Shown: one piece after another, positions 44,100 to 54,983 of the stretch
How positions within the stretch are numbered: position 1 is the first letter of the stretch
Layout of the letters: each line of letters starts with the position of its first letter
Assembly: GCA_033239125.1 (NCBI GenBank)
Contig: BSWB01000005.1
Span: forward strand, 50,266,993 to 50,330,992
Length of the DNA: 64,000 nt
Origin: Fagopyrum homotropicum
Taxonomy: Eukaryota; Streptophyta; Magnoliopsida; Caryophyllales; Polygonaceae
Direction of reading: 5' to 3'
Notes under the pieces: generated by a model
Databases searched by the model: none
Seen by the model: the letters and a program-made list of their open reading frames with translations, nothing else
Told to the model about the DNA's origin: nothing
Made by a program: the position numbers and the translations under genes

Positions 44100-44370
44100 A
44101 GGAGGCTCTGTTAAGAAAATCGCCCCTGCGGCCTAATGTCACCGCCCCTGCGGTGACACAGCATTCCTAGCCCGCCCCCGGCATTAGGCCTGTGCCAGCT
44201 CAAGATGGTCACCGCCCCTACGGTGACAACCCCCGCCCCTATGGCTCTTTCCCTTCACAGACGCCACAGTGCCATCCCCGGAGCTGGGCCTGCGTCTCCT
44301 CTCCCCTTGTCACCGCCTCCACGGTGACAAGCCCCCGCCTCCGCGGTGACAAGCCTTCGCCCCTGCGGGT
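44100..44370 (+). repeat. Cluster of GTCACCG/CGGTGAC hairpins in element E
   Basis: Several hairpins with the same arms but different loops: arms TGTCACCGC/GCGGTGACA at 44137-44158 (4-nt loop), GTCACCG/CGGTGAC at 44208-44227 (6-nt loop) and CTTGTCACCG/CGGTGACAAG at 44306-44331 (6-nt loop), plus one more right arm near 44345. They lie between the pol stop and the env-position ORF. Confidence 0.85.
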
Positions 44371-44940
44371 TTACTCAGAAAAAAAATAAAATAGAAGTCG
44401 GCAAAAAAAAAACCCTACACTTACCCCACCCACCTCTCTCTCCTCTTTACCTACCACTCTCTCTCTCTTTCTCGACCATACTCTCACAAACCACCCCCCC
44501 CCAACCGCCCCTACGCACCACTATCTCCCTCACTAATACCACCACTACGATGCCTCACTCACGCCACCACTATGCTCCCTGCGCCACCCCCTCTGTCACC
44601 ATGCTACACCATCCCCCAACACCTCTCACACACAATCTCAACCTTAACCACCACCCGTCAATCTCAACAACCAACAACCACTCCCCACCACCACCGTTGG
44701 CCACCAGAAGCCACCACGACCAGCCATCAATGCCAGGAAAAGCGCCACAGCTCCACCACCAAAGAAGCTATCAAAGATCGCCCTCCCCACTTCGCCCATC
44801 CTTGCGCCTACAAGCTCTTGCCCCCGCGCCTGCCCGCCCCTGCGGATCCTACAACCGCCCTTACGTAAAACACAATAGAGGGTTCGTCTCATTTCTTTTC
44901 CTTGTGATTTCTGATTGCCTTGCTTGCAGTTGCTGTTAGA
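44371..44940 (+). other. Leader before the env-position ORF of element E
   Basis: C-rich low-complexity sequence. The 197-codon frame over it is Pro/Thr/His/Ser-rich without a domain and I do not call it a gene. It ends with a pyrimidine-rich stretch and TTGCTTGCAG (about 44919-44928), which resembles a splice acceptor 12 bp before the ATG at 44941. Athila env-position ORFs are thought to be expressed from spliced RNA, so this may be the acceptor. Confidence 0.45.
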
Positions 44941-46300
44941 ATGGACACCACCAGGAGATATAAGATGTCGGAGACCGAGAAGGCCCGTTACGAGATTGAG
45001 CAAGATCGAGTAGTCTTTGCTACTCGGTTTTTGCGCGTTCCTACCTTGGAGAACTTGGGCATCTTGGATAGCATGCAGTTCTTCCTCGACAATGCTGGAA
45101 TCAGGGATTTCCTTAACAAGAATGCTCCTACAAACCCAGAGCTCACCCAACAGTTCATCGCCACCTTCATCATGTAGAAGGAGGACCATGTTTGTGTCGC
45201 CGTTACTTTCAAATACAACAAGCGGAAGTACACGGTCAACTTCTCACAACTGCAGGAGGCCTTTGGGGTTACTAAGAACCCTACTAACAAGTGGTGGGAA
45301 CCCGCACCAACGCCGGATTTGGTGGGTTTTGGCAAGCTGCTACCGGATCTGAGTTTCATGATGGGGTGAGTAAAACAACAAACTCACTCACCCTTGCTTG
45401 AGGCTCCTTTCCAAGGTCATCATATGTGTCTTCTTTGGACACAAGGAGGAGAACAAGGTCGCTCTCAAGGACCTTCCGTTGTTGTACGTCTGCATTCTGG
45501 CATGTGAAAACGTGTCGGATTGGCCCTACCTCTTCCTCACCGCTTTGAAGCGGATTAGGAAGAACGAGCCGAGAGACATTGTTGGAGGTGGAGTCATCTC
45601 CTTGATTGCTGAACGGGTCATGGATATGACCAAGTTGGAGGATGGGATGGCGATCCCATTCTACAATGAAGGTCTTCTTCGGCGGTCCAAGCTCCTTAGG
45701 ATGGATGGTGAGAACTTGTTTTGGCTCTCTTTTGCATATGGGAGCCACATTACTTATTTGTCCCGTCCACTGCCTTTCGGAGATAAGCTCTCCGAGCTCT
45801 ATATCGCTGTTGATTCGTGGGTTCCGAGGCGGCCTCAGGTGGCCATTGTTGAGAGGTATGCGGCGAGATCCATTCGGGGACCATATGAGGACCACATGCC
45901 CATTCCTAATGATGAGGAGATGCCCATAGCAGCGGGAGAGTATGGCCCCGCTCTTGAGAGTCTCCAGACCCAGATGGCTGCTCTAACCACTCAGCACCAG
46001 CAGTGGAAAACCGACTACCAGCGAGCCATGCTTGAGCAACAGCAGGCTTGGCAAACGGGATTTTAGGAGAGCATGACCGCCCACTTTGACCAGCGTCAGG
46101 ATGCTTGGAAGGCGGCTCAATAGTAGTGGTTGGAGACTCAACAGTTGGCTTGGCAAGCCAACTTTGAGACTTCCTTTGGAGCCCGGTTGGACGCTCAGCC
46201 GGCCCGCCTTAATGGCATATACTGGCGGCAGGAGCACTTCTTTGGTCATTTCCCTTATCCGTCAGAGCAGGATCCGGATGGTCAAAGCTGGACCATCCCA
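44941..46300 (+). pseudogene. Env-position ORF (Athila ORF-like protein) of element E
   Basis: Starts at MDTTRRYKM. The first part (to a stop at 45175-45177, then on in the same frame to 45368) has ENLGILDSMQFFLDNAG, PTNPELTQQFIATF and FSQLQEAFGV. This order resembles the ATHILA ORF family of plant retroelement proteins, whose function is unknown. The second part (45398-46066) is in another frame: PLLYVCILACENV, FLTALKRIRK and SYGSHI-like FAYGSHITYLS. It then has a Gln-rich coiled-coil tail (TTQHQQWKTDYQRAMLEQQQAW) continuing past three stops to about 46300. I see no signal peptide or clear membrane segment, so env-like refers to position only. The segment near 45369-45397 begins GTGAGT and could be an unspliced intron or a frameshift. 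Confidence 0.6.
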
Positions 46301-46307
46301 CTAGTGA

Positions 46308-46897
46308 GCATCCTCTCTTTCCCTTCTCCACATTACAATCTTTGCTTTCATTTTCACTTTGAGGGCAAAGTGTTCTTCAAGTATGGGGGAGGGAACATAT
46401 CATGCATGTATAGTCTTTTGAGTTTGTTTTCTTGAGATTTCTAGTTTGTATTTGTTGTTGAAATTCAGTAAAAAAAAAAGAAAAAAAAAAGAAAAAGTCA
46501 AAGAAATTGAGAAAAAGGAAAGAAAATCCTTGGATAAACCGAAAACCCGAAATGACGGTTTAGGAAAAAAGAAGGTAGTCCGGCCAACTCTAGGTTGGTG
46601 CAAAATTAGACTTGAGGGATGAGAGGATTTTTGGTGAGATCAAAAGAAGAAGAGTGGCAAGGTGAAAACCCGAAAGGGCTCCTTGGAAAAATGAGCGGCA
46701 TCGAGTGTAGGTTCTCCTTCCGACATTGGCAACATAAGAAGGGGAGTCATAAGGATGGTAGTTTCTCACCTTTTCTCAGTTTCTCTCTTTTCTTGGCTTT
46801 TCTCTTGCTTTCCTCATCTTGTCTTCTCACCATACTTCCTGAGACTTTTGTATGCAGAACTGTTTGATATGTTGTTTACTCGGGACGAGCAAAGAGT
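46308..46897 (+). other. 3' untranslated region of element E
   Basis: Non-coding, with an A-rich run (AAAAAAGAAAAAA near 46470-46500) and no ORF of interest. Confidence 0.6.
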
Positions 46898-46914
46898 CTA
46901 AGTATGGGGGAGTT
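46898..46914 (+). other. Polypurine tract of element E
   Basis: TAAGTATGGGGGAGTT directly before the 3' LTR start TGATAGG. It is nearly the same tract as in elements C and G. Confidence 0.85.
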
Positions 46915-48378
46915 TGATAGGTGATGGAATCACTATCAATTAGGTTAGTTTTTTGTGTCTTTTTAGTGTCTTTGAGTCGGTTTGTGATACTAATACTTTG
47001 ATCCAGATGAAGAAGTCCAAATGAAGCAAAAGAAGGTATTAGAAAGACTTGGGAGTTGAAGAACGTTCATGAAGAAATGTTTCTGGTGCCACACTGCCCC
47101 CGTGGAGCAGTGACACTACCCTTGCGGTGGCATTGCACTCCGGAACGCTGACTGCACCTTCGCCAGCACCCAGAACGAGCTTGTCTTCGCCCCTGCGGCC
47201 GCCTCCGGCCGCCCCTGCGGTGACTCACCCTGAAGAAGCGAAGCCGGCGCCCCTGCGCCTTTGCCTGCGGACCTATAAAGCCGAAGAGCCAGTGTCACCG
47301 CCCATAAGGTTACATTGGGCCGCCCCTACGGATCGTCATTTGAAATGACACGAAGTTGAAGAGTCAGACGTTCAAGGAGCATTAAAGACCTGCCCCTGCG
47401 GGATTCCCAGGCCGCCCCAGCGGCCAGGAAGAAGATCGAACGTTTTGTCCTAAACCGCCCCTGCGGCCCTGAAGCCCGCCACCGCGGTTTAGCACGACCC
47501 ATTTAAGGTGGTTGTGTAGAACGACCCATTTACTCCCATTTAATGTCATTTGTAGTATAAATAGAGTCTTGTTTGATTGTTAGGATCATCAATCATTTTC
47601 CCTAAAAAGCTCTATTTCCCTTATTTCCCACTTTTAATGAGTTTCTAATTTCCCTTGCTACATTGGGTTGTTTTGAAGATACATTGCTACTTGGTTTTAA
47701 GTCCTTTATAATATAATTCAGTCAATTTGTGTTATATTCCTTGAGCTTTAACTTATGTTTTCATGTTTCTTACCACTTAGATTGATCACCTTAAGTGTCT
47801 AATTCATGCAAAGTACTAGGATTAATCGATTTCGGGTTCGGGTCCTTAATCTAGTAGTCACCCTTTAGGTAAAAGATGGTTGTAATTACTTAAAGGAAAA
47901 AGAATATAATTATAAAGAAAGTTTAACGGTGTTTATTCATGCTTTATATCTCTTTGTCTTCACTAGATGCTAACTTGTGCTTTGATCTTGTAGGTTTACG
48001 GATCAATAATCTTGTTAAGTTGTTTTGATGCCGGTTGGCTCAACACATACCTAAGATCAAGATGAGACATTGATGAATAACTTATAAAAAGAACCAACCA
48101 AGTACTGTGCATGCTAAGTTCCAACCTGGTGTAGCTCTTCATTTTATATCTATTATCACCATCTTTGCCTAATTTCGATGTGTTTTTGTCTTACCTTGTT
48201 ACAATCCAACCCCCCCCCCCCTATTGGTTACAATTCGGTAATTAAATCTAATCAAAACTCGACAAGACTCTCTTGGGTTCGACCCTTTCTTACACTATAC
48301 AATCCGGTTAGTGTAAGGTTAGGTAATTAACTTTGACTAAAACTAAAACACAACGACCATAGGTTTTTAGCCGCGTCA
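46915..48378 (+). repeat. 3' LTR of element E
   Basis: 1464 bp, closely matching the 5' LTR, with the same GC-rich word block (47090-47490) and a TATA box at 47556-47564. The GC-rich block differs more between the two LTRs than the rest, with word gains and losses. Confidence 0.92.
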
Positions 48379-49000
48379 AACCTACCAATTGTTTTGCTAA
48401 GAAGCGATCATGGTAGAGAATTTGATCAACTAAAGTTTGATTTGTTTTGTGAAAAATATGGTGTTTCACACAACTTTTTAGCTCCTACAACTCCTCAACA
48501 AAACGTGGTTGTGGAACGTAAGAATCCCACCTTAAAGGACATGTCTAGGGCTATGCTTTTGGAAAATAGTTTGCCAAAAAATTTTTGGCCTGAAGATGTT
48601 AACACAAATAACTACATCTTGTATAGATGTTTAATCCGCCCTATTCTGAAAAAGACTCATTATGAACTTTTCAAGGATCAAAAACCAAAATTTTCCTATT
48701 TCAAACACTTTGGATGTACTTGATGTCCATAACAATGGCAAAGACAACCTTGGTACATTTGATGCACGTGGTGACGAAGCTATCTTCATTGGATATCCTT
48801 CAAATAGCAAAGCTTATCGTGTTTATAATAGACGTACCAAAATCATTGAGGAAAGTATTCATGTCATATTTGATGAAAGAAATGATGGTACTTTGAGTGA
48901 AACTTTTGCAGATCTTAATCTGAATCACCATGGAGATCACAATTCTGATGGAGAAGAAGTTCATAAAGCTAAGGAAAAGAATATGCAAGAAAAGATTTAA
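48379..49000 (+). pseudogene. pol: Element D integrase, C-terminal half
   Basis: Resumes after element E with LRSDHGREF (second catalytic Asp of copia integrase), then FCEKYGVSHNFLAPTTPQQN and VVVERKN (catalytic Glu in VERKN), followed by MSRAMLLENSLPKNFWPEDV. One frameshift near 48720 leads into YFKHFGCT and GDEAIFIGYPSNSKAYRVYNRRT, the usual end of the integrase domain. The typical G of QQNGVVERKN is Val here. Confidence 0.8.
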
Positions 49001-49339
49001 GATACCGGAGAACAATCTCAAGACCTTGAAACGCATCTTCAAGACCTTGAAACGGAAAATTGTGATGTAAAAAACTCAGTTTCAAGGCCTTTAAACTCAA
49101 CTTCAAGGCCTTGATATAGGATCCAAAGGCAATACTCCAGCGGTACCTGAATCTAGTCGAGCAAATGAGCCCCAACCTTCAGGATCTACTCCATCTTACA
49201 AAAGGAGAAAGTATCAACATTCTTCAGACCATCCACTAGAGAATGTGATCTCAGATCCAAACGCAGGAGTTCAAACCCTATCTAAGGTTAACAACCTATG
49301 TGTGTTCTCGGCGTTCGTGTCTCTTATTGAACCCAAGAA
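49001..49339 (+). other. Integrase-RT linker of element D
   Basis: A linker in mixed frames that includes several CCTTGAAA/CAAGGCC words (49020-49114, with TCAAGGCCTTGA at 49103-49114) and a block resembling the copia linker before RT (SDHPLENVI). Confidence 0.5.
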
Positions 49340-50230
49340 CTATGTTCAAGCTCTTCAATAACCCGATTGGATCATGGCCATGCAAAATGAACTCAACGAG
49401 TTCGAGAGAAATAATGTTTGGACCCTCACGTCTAGACCTAAGCAACAATCCGTCATTGGCACAAAATGGGTATTTCGAAACAAGTTGGGTGAAATAGGAA
49501 AGTTATTCAAAACAAAGCAGGACTTGTCGCTCAAGGATATAACCAAGAAGAATGCATTGATTATGAGTAGACTTTTGCTCCGGTTTCTAGGTTAGAAGCC
49601 ATACGTATGCTAATTACTTTTGCATCTTTCATGAACATAAAGCTCTTTCAAATAGATATAAAATATGCTTTTCTAAATGGTTTCTTAGAAGAAGAATTCT
49701 ACGTTGCTCAACCTCCTGGTTTTGAAAATGATGAATTTTCGGATCATGCTTTTAAATTGGACAAAGCTCTTTATGGTCTTAAGCAAGCTCCTCGAGCTTG
49801 ATATGAAAGATTATCCAAGTATCTCCTTGAAAATGATTTCAAAAGAGGTTTGATTGACAAAACTTTATTTATCAAAACCAGAGGCAATGATATTTTAGTA
49901 GTACAAATCTCTGTTGATGATATATTATTTGATGCTACTAACGATTCTCTATGCAAGGAATTTTAAGACATTATGTGTTGGGAATTCTAGATGAGCTTAA
50001 TGGGAGAGTTAAATTTCTTTCTTGGACTTCAAATCACACACGCAAAGAAAGGAATTTTTCCTTAATCAAAGCAAGTATAATAAAGACTTGCTTAGGAAGT
50101 ATAAAATAGATCAATCCAAGGTGGAAAAAAATGAGTTCAACACTTTCACTTGATCACGACAAGGATGGTAAAAGTGTTGTACAAAAGGAGTATCGAGGTA
50201 TGATCAGTTCTTTGTTATATCTTGTAAGAG
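49340..50230 (+). pseudogene. pol: Reverse transcriptase of element D, 3'-truncated
   Basis: Fragments in order: WIMAMQNELNEFERNNVWTL, GTKWVFRNK, then after frame changes RMLITFASFMNIKLFQIDIKYAFLNG, ALYGLKQAPRA and VQISVDDILF. The copia active site is normally YVDD; here the Tyr is Ser. A stop interrupts after RA. The block LNFFLGLQI and a SLLYL stretch follow, and similarity then ends abruptly near 50230. RNase H and the 3' LTR are absent. Confidence 0.75.
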
Positions 50231-51891
50231 CCTTAGTCTTCTAAGGATCCCGCATCTGCGCCTCAACTGAGACGCGGGTGCTAAGCTTGTGCAGAGCTAG
50301 GGCTGAGCCTCCCTTGCGGCTCTTTGGACTGCCCCAACGCCCTGGTTGGCCGCCCCTGCGCCTCAAGGATCTGCCCCTGCGGATTTCTGCGGCTGCAGCC
50401 ACCTTTGTTGACCTTCGACCCATGCTTTACCTTGACTTCCTTTATAAGTCTTCCTTTGCTTCTAGGAGAGGGTTTCTTCATCTTCTCCAGCTCCATTCCC
50501 TTCCTCACGTTCTTCTTCTCTTCCCTCCTCCCTTTGATCATCTTCTTAGATCTTCTTTGATCTTGCAAGAGAGTTGTTGAGTTTTGATGATGATGATTGT
50601 TGATTATTGATGCTGAGCTATGGATAGCCAACTGAGTGTATTTGGTGTGGATCTTTTCCTCTATTAGTTCCAACTTGGTGAGTTCCTCTTCTCCTTCTTC
50701 ATTCTTTCTTCTTTTCTTCCTTTCGTTCTCCTTTAGCTTAGGTTTCCACAAGTTGGTATTGTTTTGATCCTCCTAGGCTTGTATTGATGTACATATGTAT
50801 ATATATGTATGTGTTGGTTGTTGGATGATGAAGATGTGAAGGATACCTAGTAAAGGATCAAAGGGAAGTTGAGGATCACTTTTTCCTATACACCAGCCGC
50901 CCTTGCGCAACCAGACAGCCACCCCTGCACCTGGTGTTGAGCCGCCCCTACGCCACCAAACAGCCGCCCCTTCGCCTTCTGGTTGATTTGCCCCTGCGCC
51001 TTCCTGTCACGCAGGTGCGCCTTCTGCAGGACCTACCTAGGGTGGTATGGATCCTTTCCTTTCCTAGTATAAGTGGCTTAGAGGCATGCTAGGTGTGAGA
51101 GGGAGTTGAGGATCATGATGTTATTGTATGCCGGTTATTGAATTAAGGTTTAGTGTGTGTATGAGATGATGAGATGAATGTTGATAATTCCTTAGGCATT
51201 TACGAGTTTGCTGAGATAACGAGGATTAGACTCGAGTTATGTTTAGATATGTTTATGAGATGTAGGAGACGAGTCTCCTAACCATGGCAGTGATGTTGTT
51301 TGTATGTGTGCCTTGCTGATGCAGGAGCTCATCGTTTCCTCGAGGGGAAACTGTGACGTGGTAGAGGTTTACGCTGATATCAAGTAAGTCCATAAGACTT
51401 ACTTAGCAAGTAGTTGTGGATTTGAGTGATTGTGGTAGTTGTGCTTTGGCATACGATTGTGCATTTATTACTTAAACCGGACTAGGACAACCACGTATAT
51501 GTTTAAAAGGCCTAAGTGTATTATAACGGGTTGTGACCACTTGCCCCAAGTTCTACAAGTGACTGGGGGTGCTCTTGCACTCAGGCCCACACGTAACGGA
51601 ATGTAGACGGTCCATTCCTGTCGGCAGACAGCAGCGAAGGTGAGTTTCGGGAGATCCTCGTGTTACAAAAGAAGTTGAATTAGTAATGGAATAACGTAAT
51701 TAAAGATGATAAACGGATGTGTTTGCATAGCATGTTATGATGTGGTTCCATGTTGGTAGGTGCTATTACTTTTATTCTTATTCATGTTCTGTTAGCTAAC
51801 GGTTTCATACCGTATTGTAGATGATCTGCAGGTTAGGAAGACTGCAGAGTGAGCTAGATGGGTGATCAACTGAGAGCATCCGTATACTAGG
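50231..51891 (+). repeat. Tekay-like LTR fragment, both ends missing
   Basis: Blocks shared with the LTRs at 5688, 13620 and 56880 appear in the same order: the AAGTCCATAAGACTTACTT region (51384), the ATTATAACGGGTTGTGACC region (51518), TTTCGGGAGATCCTCGTG (51645) and GTTAGCTAACGGTTTCATACC (51791). The TGTAACAC start and GTGTTACA end are absent. It abuts copia RT on the left and the inverted Athila LTR piece on the right. The 5' part (50255-51030) is full of GCCCCTGCGG-type words like those of element E, and hairpins lie at 51263-51280 and 51334-51351. Confidence 0.7.
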
Positions 51892-52644
51892 TGTTAGCAT
51901 GAAATATTGTGATATTTTAGGCACGTTTTCTAGATGTTTTTCATCCATATTGGTGTTCATTGATTAAGCATTGAAGCAATTGTGAGCTAGTTTGTCTATA
52001 TTATCGATATGGAGGTCTACATAAGCTTTTGTGTTGATTGTAGGCAATTAAGAGCTAATTCCGATCGGATTGAGAGAGAATGGAGATGATTGAGCATATC
52101 TAAGGATTGAGGACACTACAAAGGAGCTAAGGAAGATGCTAAGATGAAGAATGACACAAAGCAAAGGGAAATTACGAGTAATCCACGTTCCACGCTCTGA
52201 AATACGTTCGTACTCAAAACCACGTTCTAAACCACGGCCGTGGAACTTCATCAAGACGAGCGTGGAGCATTCCAGTGACTTACACGGTCGTGTAAAGTGA
52301 TGGAGAACCGTGATCAAAAACCATGACCTAAACCACGCCCTAAACCACGGTCGTGCAATCTCTAATGACCGTGATTTATGCAATCTTTTGCCGAATATTC
52401 TAAGCCACGATCTTCTACACACATGGGCCAGAAAATACACTTACCCTTTCCTCTAAAAGGAGGGAAGGAGGGAGAGTTTGCAAGCTTTGCTTAGGGGGAG
52501 TCTCGCTTGATCTCTGCTTAGGGCATTGAGACATCCCTGCTTACGCACGGAAAGAATCTGTGCTTGACCATTGCTTACGGACTCGAGGAGTTCCGTATAT
52601 CATCGTTTGGGAACCGCTGAAGCTCTTTTGAGAGCCGTGTTTAG
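51892..52644 (+). repeat. Inverted LTR piece of element F
   Basis: About 753 bp starting TGTTAGCATGAAATATTGTG. It is the reverse complement of the distal part (about 56012-56782) of the LTR at 54984-56782. It covers the LTR 5' end through the TATA region and stops at GTGTTTAG, where it joins the protease coding region of element F in the opposite orientation. It carries the CCACGGCCGTGG word at 52232-52243. Confidence 0.85.
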
Positions 52645-54856
52645 GATCGCCTAAACCGATCTTCCTGCATAAGGCAAGCGGAATGATGCTCACGCTTGAT
52701 CCTAAGTCACATAATGTATCATATGTGACATCTCCCACTCCTATGGGAATACAAAATGACCCCGGATCCTTCAGCTTTGGGGGCATCTTCTCTTTCATGG
52801 TCTTGATGAGATCCGATGAATCCGAACTCATCTTAACCTCTCCAAAATCCTCTAACTTCCGTTTGTTAGAGAGGATCTCCTTCAGGAACTTTCCATAAGC
52901 AGGCATACCTACAATGGCATCAATGAAAGGTATGTTAACATGTAGTTTGTTCATGAGTTCAATAAACTTACCGAATTGCTTGTCTAGACTCGCTCTTGCT
53001 CTAGATTGCGGAAACGGTAGAGGAGGTTTGTAAGCTGGAAGAGGAATGTAGATGTCCTTCTTTTCCTTCTCCTTTTCTTTCTCCTTCTGAACGGGGACTT
53101 CTACAAACTTAGGTTGCGGGTCGATGGTGGTTGCTCCGCTCCTAGTTGTGATTGCCATCACCCTTCCTTTCGGGTTGTCCTCCGTCTTTCCCGGAAGTTT
53201 TCCTGGATTTCTAGGAACTTCCTCAGCATGGCTAAACATTTGGTTTTCTAAAACCTTTTGGGCTTTATCAACCTTTGTTATGTGATCATCTACTTTGACA
53301 ATGCGGTTCTCCAATCCTTGGAGCTTTCCCAGGATTGTCTCCAACATGGGATCGGGCTTCTCTTTCCCCGAAGTGCTTCCACCATTAGATGCTTGTTCCT
53401 GGCTTTTCAAAGGAATAGAGGAAGAAGAAGGTGGAGTTAGTGAATTTCCAGAATTAGGATGAGAATTACCGGAATTTTGTTGTTGGTTGGACCGCCAATT
53501 GTTGTTATTCGAACCCCTATTGTTGTTCCAGCCGTTATTCCGGTTGTTATTGTTCCAGTTGTTCCGGTTGTTGTTCCGGTTGTTCCAATTTGCATTCTCA
53601 TTCCCTTTGTTGTTTCTTGAGTAACCAACATCTTTCCCGTTTTGCTTTGGGAAGTTGGTTTTGATAGCCTCCTTCAACTCTTTAATCTCGTTGTTGAGAG
53701 AAAAGATTTGAGTTTGAGCTTCCTGTGTTAGTTTTGCTCCTCGCTCCACATGATTCACCTCTACTTTCCGGTGAGAATACTTTTCTATGACTCGGGCTTG
53801 CTTCTCAATGAAGTCCCAAGCATCATCTTCCCTCATGTCCATGAATGTACCACATGAAAGGGATTGGAGCTTGAATTGCGTTTCCACATCCAGCCCCTTG
53901 TAGTATATCTCCAATAGTCCAAGCTTTGAAATGCCATGGTGTGGGCAATCCAATAATAAATCCTGAAATCTCTCCCAAGATTGAAACAAACTTTCGTTAG
54001 ATCTCATGGAAAAAGCATTAATCTTACCTCGCATCTCCGCCGTTTTGGATGGCGGAAAGAATTTGGTGAGGAACTCCGCTGAAAGATCCTCCCATGTATC
54101 AAGTCTCCCGTTTGGAAGAGCTTAATACCATGACAAAGCTTTCCCTTTTAAAGAGAAGAAGAATGGCTTGATCTTGTAGTTGTTAGTAGTCGCATTCTTC
54201 GGCTTCATTGTCTCCATCATAATCTCAAAGTTTTGCAAGTGTTGATGTGGAGATTCAGCGCTCGTTCCTCCAAACTGACTTTGGCGAACGAGGGTAATAA
54301 CATGTGGGTTGAAGCTAAACCCCTGTATGTCATCAACATCAAAGTTTACACCTAAACGGCGTGGTTGCTGAATCGAATCTATCCTTTGGCCAAGAGTTCT
54401 TGGCTCTTCATCTACACGAGCAACTCGTGCATTCCCAACTGGAACACGGCAGTTGGCCGCCGGTCTTGGAATAAATGGATTCACATTGATCGTCGGATCA
54501 ATGTCCTCTAGTGGTGGCATGGAAGAGTCGCTATCCTCATCGGAAGAATGGTGTCTAACCGATCGTGAGGATCTCCTTGAGGATTTCCTGCTCTTCTTTT
54601 TCTTAAGATCGCTCAATTCCATCCTCATTTGGAACATCATATCAGATAGATCATCAACTTTTGATTGATGACGATCCATTTCTTCCCTGCGAGTCTTTTC
54701 ACTCCATTGGAGTTGAGCTTCTTTTTCCGCCAACTCCGTTTGGTAATCACGTTCTGCTTCTTCAGCCATCTTCTTTTCTTTGAGCTTCTTTCTCAAAGTC
54801 TTCTCAAGTTCTTGATCAAGAGGTAAGAGGTCCGCGTTGTTCCTAGACCTGCGCAT
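52645..54856 (-). pseudogene. gag: Gag and protease start of element F
   Basis: I chose the ATG at 54854-54856 (MRRSRNNADLLPLDQELEKTL) because it matches the start-proximal block of related gag proteins; the open frame extends 17 codons further upstream. Coiled-coil, Ser/Arg-rich and SPHQHLQNFEIMMETM blocks follow. One stop, TAA at 54122-54124 after SWY, stands where Gln is usual; otherwise the frame is open through the gag core (CPHHGIS), an Asn-rich linker of roughly 50 residues and the MPAYGKFLKEILSNKRKLED block. The protease active site CDLGSSVSIIPL is reached, but coding stops 15 or so residues later at the junction with the inverted LTR piece. RT, RNase H and integrase are missing. Confidence 0.85.
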
Positions 54857-54959
54857 ATACCTAAAAGAACCCGCAAATATCACTTCACAAGAGATATCAA
54901 ATAACAAGAGCTAAGCTCCCAAGCTTGACAACCGGAAACCCAATTCGGCCTAGACCAAA

Positions 54960-54977
54960 TCCCCGGCAACGGCGCCA
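54960..54977 (-). other. Primer binding site, tRNA-Asp
   Basis: The minus strand reads TGGCGCCGTTGCCGGGGA, an exact complement of plant tRNA-Asp, 6 bp from the LTR. Confidence 0.9.
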
Positions 54978-54983
54978 AAAACT

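Larger units (their letters stand above)
37041..48378 (+). mobile_element. Element E: Athila-like Ty3/gypsy element with an extra 3' ORF
   Basis: LTRs at 37041-38477 and 46915-48378, both TGATAGGTG to CCGCGTCA, flanked by perfect AACCT duplications (37036-37040, 48379-48383). The primer site is an exact tRNA-Asp complement, and the polypurine tract precedes the 3' LTR. Gag, protease, RT/RNase H and integrase are present with scattered stops and frameshifts. A further ORF in the env position lies between pol and the 3' LTR. The element inserted into the integrase of copia element D. GC-rich hairpin words occur in LTRs, gag, pol linker and 3' region. Confidence 0.93.
32700..50230 (+). mobile_element. 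Element D: Sirevirus-like Ty1/copia element, decayed, with two insertions
   Basis: A Ty1/copia order is visible: LTR, initiator tRNA-Met primer site, gag with a zinc-knuckle remnant, a coiled-coil region, protease, GAG-pre-integrase, integrase and reverse transcriptase. The long coiled-coil stretch between the knuckle and protease and the gag block VRKVLRSLPK are Sirevirus-like. A solo LTR (36278-36804) and element E (37041-48378) interrupt integrase, each with a perfect 5-bp duplication. RNase H and the 3' LTR are missing: similarity ends near 50230 at the Tekay-like LTR fragment. The 5' limit is approximate. Confidence 0.75.

Noticed and set aside
44137..44331. CRISPR-like array from repeated GTCACCG...CGGTGAC units
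   Set aside because: Repeat lengths and spacings are irregular, there are no cas genes, and the context is a plant retrotransposon.
44346..44939. 197-codon Pro/Thr/His-rich frame upstream of the env-position ORF
   Set aside because: C-rich low-complexity sequence with no domain; it contains the GC hairpin words and is better explained as a leader.
44941..46300. True envelope gene implying an infectious plant retrovirus
   Set aside because: No signal peptide, transmembrane segment or fusion motif is visible and the frame is broken; only the position suggests env.
50278..50751. Overlapping 100-156 codon frames near 50.3-50.7 kb
   Set aside because: They lie in the Tekay-like LTR fragment over GC words and pyrimidine-rich sequence, without any motif.
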